NCBI RefSeq assembly: GCF_035083965.1
Contig: NC_089738.1
Coordinates: forward strand, 11,372,734 to 11,436,733
DNA length: 64,000 bases
DNA from: Branchiostoma lanceolatum
Lineage: Eukaryota > Chordata > Leptocardii > Amphioxiformes > Branchiostomatidae
Direction: 5' to 3'
The notes under the pieces were generated by a model that did not search any database, was not told where the DNA came from, and saw only the letters and a program-made list of their open reading frames with translations. The position numbers were made by a program, and so were the translations under genes. The first letter of the stretch is position 1. Every line of letters begins with the position of its first letter. This document shows, in pieces, positions 46,418 to 64,000 of the stretch.

Positions 46418-49400
46418 TTATACCAGGACACTTTTGTTGGTAAGAGAAGATTCTTTCTCACGAAAATCTTGATAAGCTTTCACTAAGTCGTCGATCTGAG
46501 ATGCCTGTGAAAGAAGAAAGAACGGAAATGAAATATCAAAATCATCATAGATGTGAACCATGTGATACAGTATTGTAAAAATGTTATAAAGAGAGTGGAA
46601 GGGGGAGATATAATTTGGTCAGTGGACGAATCACAAGCGCCTCCTACCGCCGACGTCGTGAGCTGCCATGTGTTCTCCAGGCCGTTCCCCGTCACCCACA
46701 GGTGCCTGGTGTCGCCGCTCGTCTCAACCTCGTCAAATGCCAGACTGACGATCGTGTTCTACGTGTCAACACAAAAACTTACAGCGCTGTTTCAAATACT
46801 ATCATCGTAGATTCAGAAACTATCCAGGCAAGAAGATTCCAACCCACCATATAGTAGACCATTCCCTCCGGCAAAACGTAGGAAAGCAAAATAAAGACAT
46901 AACAAATATTTGACGGACATGAATCCACTCTCTCATTGGTCTAGCCATGATATCATTGGTTGAACTGCTGATTGTGATGTACAGTTAGGATCAGGATTTA
47001 GGTTGACACCTGTCTATTTCACTGCCGTCTTGTGACAGAAGTTTTACACGTTACCTTACTGTTCTGGTCCATGAACATTAGTCCTCGTCTGTTGACGGCG
47101 GCCATGAGTTTTTCCGGGTACTTGCGGTAGTCGTGTCTCTGTACGAAAAACAAAGAACACATGGTATAGAGGACACTAGAACAAAAATGTACCTAGAACG
47201 GCCATACATGGGTCTATTGACTATTCAGTTTTCTCAGCCGGGGAAGTAGATTACTTCGTCGTGTGATGATGTAGCTTGTCTGTTCAGAGACGTCTAGTGA
47301 AAATAAAATGTATCACTGTACGGCACGAGGTGTGAAAGGATCAACCAACAAAGCCATACATCTGCTTGGAGATTCCTGACATGTAACGTTACCTCTATGT
47401 GAAAGAATGCTGAGCCGAAGGTGGGCCATGTGCTGACGTGTCTTAGGAACGCTAGCTTGGCGTCATCCCTGTTCAGCCCGGCGTGGCGGTTAAACGTTGC
47501 GACGATGTCCTGCAATGTAGCGCAACAAAGTAGCCATATCAAACTTGGAGAAAGTGTTTCATATTGAAAAAAGAATACACTTTGGCAACAATTTTGGCTC
47601 CTGATTTGTAATTGCATGCGCTCACAATGGATCGGAGTAAGACAAAACAGTGACTCTCAAACAGTATCACAACGTCTCTTTGTATTTTCAATGTACTTAC
47701 CACATCCGCGCAATTGTACTGACCATTTCCAGTTTCAACGCCCTGATGATGCTTTGGAAGCCTTTAATAGAATTGAAATAGCCCTTGCCTAGTCTCTACT
47801 AGACACCTCTTGGAACCAAGTCGATGATTTAAGAATTGAGCAAAATTGGCTATCATATGCATTTGCCAAATGAGTCAGTAGGCCACAGAGATGCAGGGTG
47901 CCAATTTCTACCATTTACGGCGTCTAAAAAGAGTCCTACAGAGAGAAGCTGTAGCCCTAACCTGTTTCCAGTGCTCTGGTGGCTCGATCTGTAGTAGGTC
48001 TCTTGGAATGAGATCTTTCAGAACCTCTCTGAAAAATGATAACAATTACCAGCATAGTTTCGTTAATAACACTGTATAAGCGACAGAAACTGTAGTTCCT
48101 TTCATTGATGATTATAACATTCAATCTAGTTAGTTCTATGAGGTACTAGGTGAAAAGAAGTCGTTTGAAACATACATTTGTCCAAAGACATATTGATATC
48201 TATATGCATGGTATCCAGGACTTACGCAGTTTTCTTGTCGTCGTGAAGTTCAAAGCCAGCCTGTCCGAACCTGACCCTGTACAAGTACGCCGCCAGCTGG
48301 ACAGCCTCGCTCTTACTGCACTTGTGGTGGCCGCTCAGAAACGACTCCAACTCCTGTTTTACGGCAAATTGGGATAACTCCATGCGACATTTTACGGAAC
48401 TTCACAAAACATTCTTGCAGTTGTGATCTTGAAAAGAGCCGAATAAATTCCCATATTGTCGGTGATATTGGTGAGATGGCTCAAAATCGGTCATCGCACT
48501 GGATGTACTACAAAAATAAACAAACGATCAATCTGTCAAGTAATTGTTTTGGTGATAGCATTCACATTTTGTATTTCACAGCGCTTCAAGTGCGCGTAGT
48601 GAAAACTGCGGACAAACCTGAAAGAAGTGCATGCGCATGTCTGCCACAGAGTCTTCTCCCACCATGACGTCAGTCCACACTTTCCTTCGGAACAGCAGGT
48701 CGTACTCGGCGTGTTCTCTCCAATTAGATGATACTGTTTAAAGGGGCGACAAATTTTTGTCGTTGTGGGCCTTCGTAGCTATGGGCTACGGCAGCCCGTT
48801 CAGATGGCAAGTTCAGCACCAAGGACAGGTCCATGTAAGGAAGTAGCGTTCCTTCGTACCGCACAAGTACACGTCATATATGACGTTGTGTTGAACGAAT
48901 CCAGCATGTTAGGCCTTCTAATGGTCTTACTAACATATCGTAAGACATATGCACAAACAACAACCATCACCGAGATACGGTAATAAAAAAAGAGGAAGAA
49001 ATGCACCTTCCGAGCTGAGCCATTCTGCGAGCGGTCTGATACTGCAGAGGAAGTCAAAGTAGTAGTCGCCATGCGGGATGCTGACCACTGCAAATATGTT
49101 TGAAACAGATTTACACTTAGATACAGTGGATACTAATGTATTCTAGGATAATATTCTGATATAACCATTTGTTATGACTAGTACTTAACCATTAACGCAT
49201 CACATCATAATATATTGTAGCATATCTATATTCAGCGACGCTACTGTATTTGAAAGATATATCGTCCGATAATACTCACCTTTGTCTGCTACCCTGCAGT
49301 ACAGACTTATTCCGCCAGTCGTCTTGAGTCCAAGTTTATTGGCGACGTCAAGGCACAGGTCACCTCCACGGCTGGAGGATTCTACAGCTATCGCCTGCAG

Positions 49401-51516
49401 TACACATGAAATCTGTGAGATGGCAGCCATGGACATGCAACCAATCAACAAAGTTACGAAAGTTAGAAAACATCCAGGATTGCTTTTTGCTATTTCCTCC
49501 ATCTTTATCAGCACCCTACATCACTAACGGATGAATATTTCATCACAACACCATTTAGACGAACTAATCAAAGAAACGCAGTACCACTGTAGACTTGTCC
49601 GGCAAGATCACTATTTGTCCCCATGAACCACTTTTCTTCTGCACTGTGTGTAGTTCAAGAGGGTGGGGAGGGGAGCGTCGGTTGCCTAGTCTAGGATTGA
49701 GAAAACAGTAATTACTTAAATTTGCAAATCTGTTTACATAAACGGGATGCTAACATACAATAAAGACACAACAAAAGACTTAATTGTAAGCAAGGACAAT
49801 ATATACATAATACCTTAGACACAAAGGGAAACAGTTTTAACACAACTATTTAACGTGACATTTTTACAAAATGATGGTTATCTGCATATTAGAAGCCTGG
49901 ATTGAAAACTCGTATGACTGTGGCGTTTTACAGAAAAGTTAAAGCCACTTCGATTTCGATATACTTACTGTACGGTCCTTTCCAGTCTGAGTAGACAGTC
50001 ACGTGCCAAAGGAGAGCGTCGTTTGTGAAGTAGGAATGACGTCACATGGAACCTCAGAGGCTGGCTGTGGAATCATTAGAAGATCAGAAAGTCAAAACAT
50101 CAGTCTTGAACTGACTTGACAAATGAAAATGTAGACAATGACACTATGATGTTACTAACAGTAATGTTAGTTATAGTGATGTCAGAGACGAAACAAAGTA
50201 CCAACCACGCGACGGATCGCCTCATATAGGTTCATCACATCTTATGTTATGGAATATACGTGTTAATATGTAATATGCACTACAAACCTGCAAGGAAAGC
50301 ATCCAGCACACAACCACAGGAGCTCCCAGCAGCGGTCTTCATTGGAACTGCAGGTAGGAATAGATGTAGACTGTCCAACAAAGCTATTTTCTGCATATGA
50401 TGATGATCTGAGTTGCGTATCGTTGAATATAGCATTTACATCATCATTACTATCGCATACTATTGCTATGTATACTCACCGCTTTTTATTGTTGGTCAGC
50501 TGCTTGACGAGTTGGCAGTACAGTTCATCTTGGAGACTTTCCTGTGATCAAGAAATGTACATTTTACTGCCCGTGGAGAAGACCAACGTCATGTTAGGAG
50601 AAGATGCTCCTGACTGGAAGGAATAAAAGTCTCGCTAGGGAATATGCATGAAAGCACCTGTCACACATTCAGAACCTTCACACGAACCTTTGTTCCCGAC
50701 TAATCCCCAACCAAGGTCGACGCGGGTTGGAAGTAGCTTGAAATTCATGTTGTTGTTTTTTAGCTCAAGTTCGCGTCTAAGCAGAATGTGACTTTTCCGG
50801 CTTGATTTGTCAATTTATAGTGTGCTGGGAACCTTCCCGATCAACTCCCTACAACAGATGGTCTTGCGCACGGCTTACTCCAAAGCATTGTCTGCAGGAG
50901 GTCGGGAGGCCAGGGTCAGGTCATGGTGTGACAGGGGCTTAAAACATGCGTCTATCCATACCCGTTTTATAACCTGTCTGAAGATATGTTCCACCAGTCG
51001 GGTGTCTTCGGCCACGTCCTTCAGAGACTTCCTGGCCGAGTAGAGGAGAATGTCCGTGAACATGGTGACGGCATCCTGACACAACTGTCTGTCGGCAGCC
51101 ACGGTCCGCAGCAGGGCTTTGCCGAGAGGTTTACTGGAGAAACTCCAAATCTCCTGTTCCTTTTCCGTCCTTCCCCTTGCACAGCAACCAGTACGCCCCT
51201 CGTCAGGAGTGGTAGGGTCTGGATCCCTGTTTGAATGACAGGCATCACAAACGACATCTCATAACCATGATAGCACTTTATCTCACCTTTTGATTCCGCT
51301 CATTTTACAACAGTACAGAGTAGTACAACGTTGTATAGTACTAGTACCATATCGTTACAGTTGTAGTGCAAAATTAAGCAAAACAAGAAAGATACGCTGT
51401 TTTCAGACTTTTTCTTTTTGCAGAAACACAGACCGAACCCACTGTGTACCGTACCTGAAGTGGTCGTAGCTAAACTCCTCCCATGTTGTGACATCACAAA
51501 ACGGCGACATGGACAT
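46418..51516 (-). CDS. Motorless myosin VII-type MyTH4-FERM protein
   Basis: Fifteen coding exons (minus order): 51455-51516, 50974-51226, 50480-50541, 50288-50347, 49969-50064, 49585-49690, 49280-49394, 49007-49087, 48618-48733, 48226-48353, 47962-48028, 47393-47509, 47055-47138, 46648-46758, 46418-46504; GT-AG and in phase, 1545 nt, 514 aa. Residues about 1-177 are a MyTH4 domain with its lead-in: EEFSYDHFR, IWSFSSKPLGKALL, DELYCQLVKQLTNN, CWELLWLCAGCFP. Residues about 185-514 are a FERM domain: IPHGDYYFDFL, SGHHKCSKSEAVQLAAYLYR, LKDLIPRDLLQ, WPTFGSAFFHIE, and SQIDDLVKAY near the end. The match is to the last MyTH4-FERM unit of MYO7A (EEFSYDYFR, WPTFGSAFFEV). The family binds microtubules and cargo. 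No SH3, IQ or motor exon is visible upstream: an in-frame TGA precedes the ATG, and ATG16L1 starts 2.3 kb away. An upstream exon using the AG just before the ATG cannot be excluded. Confidence 0.9.
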
Positions 51517-53029
51517 CCTAAACTCTCCTCAGAAACCCAGACTTCCTTTGAGACGTAAAATCACCCTTAGCAGTTCTTCCTTCACCACTTATTTACCTAA
51601 AAATCTCTCAGAGTTTCCTCTCTGTGTTTTTTCTACAGGCGGCCCTGTTTTGTGAGCGGGTATGAAGTCCCGTGGAGTTGGGGTTGCCTAGGTGACCCTA
51701 TAGCAGTCTGAAATATGCGATTCCAGCAGGCACGTGGGGCGTAGGACAAATACAATTTGACCGGAGACTTGGTTTCATTTGCTGAAGACAACAAAGGACA
51801 GCAGATGTTGTCATGATATCGACTTGAGTTGACGAGCCTATGCCGAAATTCCGATGTTACGCGTTGTTTGAAGTTTATCAAAAGTACAATTTATCCACCG
51901 ACCACAAATATCAAATCAAAACTGATTTTTTTTTAATGGCATGAATACTTCCTCTCAAATATCAGGCACCCTTGAAAACAATGGTTGTTATATCATTTGT
52001 ATCAATGCCTTTCGCTCTCGAATCTTGATGTAAATCCACTTAGGAAACAATTGATACACACAACGTACTATTATGTTCATAGCATTCCTATTTACACACA
52101 AAACCACTGTAAATGATATTCTTCTGTTTCCCGCGGAATAGTTTTCGTGGTGACAAATGTTCCTGCCAAGACGATCTTTTCTGCTTTTTAGTGAGCACTG
52201 CGGGAACACCGGCTCCCCTTTCACCCAGCAACACAAGTCAGGTCTACTACACGCTAAGTACGGAGTGGGAAAATTCCGTGAACGTGTGTGCTTGTGTGTA
52301 GCCGGTATTCTTCATATCGCTTTGTTGTAGCAAACGTGCTTAGAGCACCAAGGAATAAATTGCACATGTAAGTGATTGATAATATAAGGCTGTTATATTG
52401 AAAAGTGAGATATATTTGAACGAAATAACGCCGAGAAAACGGGCATATCTAATACGATAACGACCGCGCTCTGGAGCTCTTAAGACAAGGTGATCTGCAT
52501 CACAACAAACGTGGGCTAGAGGGCGCAGCCGCAACCAATGAAGAGGTATGGCATGGACCACGGACACGCGACATAAAAGATGAAACGATTTGAGCCACCT
52601 CGATTACTCAGGGGGATACTAAAAAAACTAGCTAATTCAAAAATGAATATGAGAATGCGATCCACCTTCAACGTTTCTTATGCGTCATGGATACGTCACA
52701 TATATAATTAAGACATATTATCTTATCGATATCATTCCTGTATATCACATATGCAAACCATGACAACACATATCTTCATGTAGAAACTGTGAGCGCATTA
52801 TATCATATTCTGTACATTTCTTTGTGTTTTTCTTTTCTTTTTCTTTCTTTCACATAGACAGCTATGCGGTAACGGCATCAGTGCATACATACATGAAAGA
52901 GTGACATGATAAAAAAACATACCAAAAATCAGAACCATCACATTTATAAGCTCCAAAAACAACCAAATCACAAAGCACCAATAACAAACTAACCATCTAA
53001 ATCGTTAGACATGAAGGATGAGCAAGTCG
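51517..53029. other. 5' region of the MyTH4-FERM gene
   Basis: No SH3, IQ or motor-like exon was found on the minus strand, and no other gene on either strand. Minus-strand frames at 51633-51881, 51988-52236 and 52340-52567 have no homology that I recognise. The sequence is AT-rich with pyrimidine runs near 52830. Confidence 0.5.
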
Positions 53030-53101
53030 GCGTTGGTGGTGTAATGGTCAGCATTGTTGCCTTCCAAGCAGTAGATCCGGGTTCGATTCCCGGCCAACGC
53101 A
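53030..53101 (+). tRNA. tRNA-Gly (anticodon TCC)
   Basis: 72 nt. The acceptor arms GCGTTGG and CCAACGC pair perfectly. The anticodon loop is CTTCCAA between paired TTGC and GCAG, giving anticodon TCC. The B-box GGTTCGATTCC is intact with its CCGG stem. A TTTT terminator follows at 53107-53110. It lacks an encoded CCA, as expected for a nuclear gene. The gene is intronless and looks functional. Confidence 0.95.
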
Positions 53102-53110
53102 ACTTCTTTT

Positions 53111-53789
53111 ATCCAACAAGACTGGGCAGTCCGATCCGCGCGCAGTAAGTTTTCCCTCTGGTCTTTTCCTCCGTTTATCCCTTGTTTTTCCTGACAATGT
53201 TTCGACGCCTGTTAGATACAATGGTGATGAGTTCTTCTGGTAACGCTATTGCTATCTATTCAAACTTTCAGAGGTTTTTAAACAACTTTTCATTTAATAC
53301 CCACCTTAGGCCTGGGAATGACAGGAAGGAGATCAGATACTAGTATACACTTTGCTCACGCAACATAATTACTTCACTCACTCATCTATAAGACACACAA
53401 ACCAACTTATTGCACAACTTTATTGTTTTAAAGACATTTAAGGTCGAAGACAACAAGTGAAGCATGTTGCAAACTGATGCACCTGTTCATGAGTCATGAA
53501 GTTGGGAAGCTTGTGACCTTTAACCCTTGCCTAGGCACGAGAGCGGAAATTAGCTCATTCTATTCCGGTACGGGGGTTGAAAATATGATCAATATTTTCG
53601 CAATTTCCGTACTTCTTATTGATCAAGAATAATACATGCTATATAAAATAATTACACAGGTATTTGTATTGTCATATAAAGCTATTTTGCAACACAATGA
53701 TGTTAATTGTTGTTGTCAAAATTAGTAATTTCTCTCCTATATTGTAATGGACTGTTCTGAGCCTCATCCCGGAAAAGACGACAGACAGT
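53111..53789. promoter_or_regulatory. ATG16L1 upstream region
   Basis: No gene between the tRNA and the ATG16L1 start. The 5' UTR and core promoter of ATG16L1 must lie here. No TATA box is evident within 100 bp of the start codon. Confidence 0.4.
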
Positions 53790-62451
<8,662 letters not shown>

Positions 62452-64000
62452 GTCCGCAGCCACACGGTCGATCACACCACGGACAGAAACATCAGCAACA
62501 CAAGGAACTGTTCTACAGTATAAAGGCTCCCTCCATGAGGTGTGGCCAAAAAATGACAAGATGTACAATCAATGTTACAGTATAGTTAGGTGTACCCTTT
62601 CTGCACCATTCCTATATGGCAAAACTTTTTTTCATATACAAATATAGTTATGTTGTAATTGGCAAATGTTAAACCAAAAACAGTGCCTGTTACTATCACC
62701 GTCTTGCTTGAACAAGGGTATAAAGACATAAGTTGTTCAAATTTTAATATCTCTTACAGATTTCAATCTGTTCACAAAACAATGAAATACTCAAGTACTT
62801 CCCATTGGTTGATGTCTTGAGGCAACCCTGGATTTCTTGTCTCTCATTGGTCAGTTCAAAGATCACAGTTGGAACAAGAGGGCATCAGTTGCAGTCATGA
62901 CAAATTTTAGGGACAAAGGGTTTGCATGAGCTGGCATTGTATGCTAGTACATTTTATGAAAGATTAAAAGTCGAGAATTCTAGGGTCATAAATGCACAAG
63001 AAACAAGCTAAGAATTGCAACTACAGATGACTTTGTGGTCAAAGACAATGAAAGGACTAGTATCTACTTTTATCTAAGAGAATTCTTGTAACTGAAAAAG
63101 CACTACTTGAAATGCTTAGTAACTTTCCCACAAGCTAGGTAACATCAAGATGATATATAGGTACACATGTAGTTAAATTCTTCTTTCAAAATCTTTGCTT
63201 TACATATTGTTCTGCAAGCTGTTTATCAATTCTTCAAAATACATTGCACCAAAGATGTAAAGAAGAAATTGCACAGAGTATACCTGCTATTTTCACATTA
63301 TCTAGCAGCATTAATTTAGAGATGCCATTTATAGCATTCCGTTTATGGCTTTGAAGAATAACAGGATCACAAACATTCTTAAAGGTTAAAGACTGGTTGG
63401 TGATTGAAGGTTCATCCCTTTTAGACAGTTGATAGTGCAACAAATCACAATAAAATAAATGAAATCAACTAGTATTTTGTTGCAAGCACATTTGATACAT
63501 CCCTATGCCTTCACTGTACTTGCGATCTTTAGAATGCAAAAATAAATCCTTGGAACGAAATTTCTAACATGACAGCTTACCTTTTAATTCAATAGAGACA
63601 ACTAGGAAGACAAGGACTTTCTTCAAATATTGGTACCGTGAGCATTTTTGGGGTCGATATGTGGCCAGAAGTGTACATGTGGCCAGAATTGTGCATGTGG
63701 CACAAATCAGGAGAATCAGGAAATTGAATTGGTTTGGCTTTAAGTACAAAAGTGAATTTTGCTCTGGTCTGTAGATAGATAGACAGCCACATACACATGT
63801 AGTAGTGCATTGCTACTGTGGCTGAGTTGAAGTCAAGGAAGCCAAAGCTATGCTGACGAACATATTTGTTGTATTTCTTCTTTTTGTACATATATGGTTG
63901 TAAGCAAAAGCATTGTTGCAATATCTTGTAAATCTGCTACAAAAGTAAATATACATATTAAGTATGCTGTAACAGTAAGTGTAGCAATAGCCTCATCTAG
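62452..64000. other. ATG16L1 3' UTR and right flank
   Basis: No coding exon recognised. AATAAA at 63449-63454 is the clearest poly(A) signal and would give a roughly 1-kb 3' UTR. Near 63660 the word GTGGCCAGAA(G)TGT occurs twice. The rest is AT-rich with no recognised element. Confidence 0.5.

Noticed and set aside
48661-48733. An apparent +1 frameshift in the FERM exon of the MyTH4-FERM gene
   Set aside because: On recounting the bases the codons read LLFRRKVWTD without interruption. The exon is 116 nt and in phase with both neighbours. It was a transcription slip of mine.
51633-52567. Minus-strand frames that might be SH3 or IQ exons upstream of the MyTH4-FERM start
   Set aside because: None shows SH3 (ALYDY, WW..G) or IQ (IQxxxRG) patterns, and they lack good splice sites.

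Overview
The window looks like a piece of an invertebrate deuterostome genome, most likely a lancelet (Branchiostoma). The genes have many short exons with ordinary GT-AG introns of a few hundred bases, the proteins are close to their human counterparts, and the non-coding DNA is full of short hairpin elements and low-copy tandem duplications. The species call is an inference from these traits. I built five spliced genes by hand; in all five the exon phases agree end to end.

Layout. 1-8.3 kb: repeat-rich sequence with no recognised gene, apart from a possible terminal exon at the left edge and two weak open frames. It holds a terminal-inverted-repeat (TIR) element, a roughly 135-bp tandem array and a 172-bp duplication. 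8.9-10.4 kb (+): one long coding exon for a disordered, acidic protein with a protein phosphatase 1 docking motif, possibly a diverged PPP1R15/GADD34. 11.5-20.2 kb (-): complete TAF6 (15 coding exons, 677 aa), a histone-fold subunit of TFIID and SAGA-type complexes, with a foldback element and a LINE fragment in its introns. 21.3-23.3 kb (+): a small CAP-Gly protein (224 aa), divergent from TAF6 across a short shared promoter region. 27.4-43.4 kb (-): angiomotin (AMOT), 862 aa, the Hippo-pathway scaffold, with two possible promoters. 46.4-51.5 kb (-): a 514-aa protein made only of the last MyTH4-FERM unit of a class VII myosin tail, with no motor domain. 53.03 kb (+): tRNA-Gly(TCC). 53.8-62.5 kb (+): complete ATG16L1 (20 coding exons, 637 aa), the autophagy scaffold with ATG5-binding helix, coiled coil and WD40 propeller.

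The genes do not form an operon or a single pathway. TAF6 is a general transcription factor. AMOT, the MyTH4-FERM protein and the CAP-Gly protein relate to the actin or microtubule cortex, and ATG16L1 to autophagy and membranes. Head-to-head pairs are TAF6/CAP-Gly and MyTH4-FERM/ATG16L1. Convergent pairs are the PP1-motif gene/TAF6 and CAP-Gly/AMOT.

The points most worth following are the motorless myosin VII tail gene; a 48-bp in-frame minisatellite that has copied the 3' splice site of the last AMOT exon; changes in AMOT regulatory motifs (a half-SAM-like N-terminus, a lost LATS site and no PDZ ligand); the PP1-motif protein; and hairpin elements flanked by 9-bp target duplications. I found no virus-derived element.
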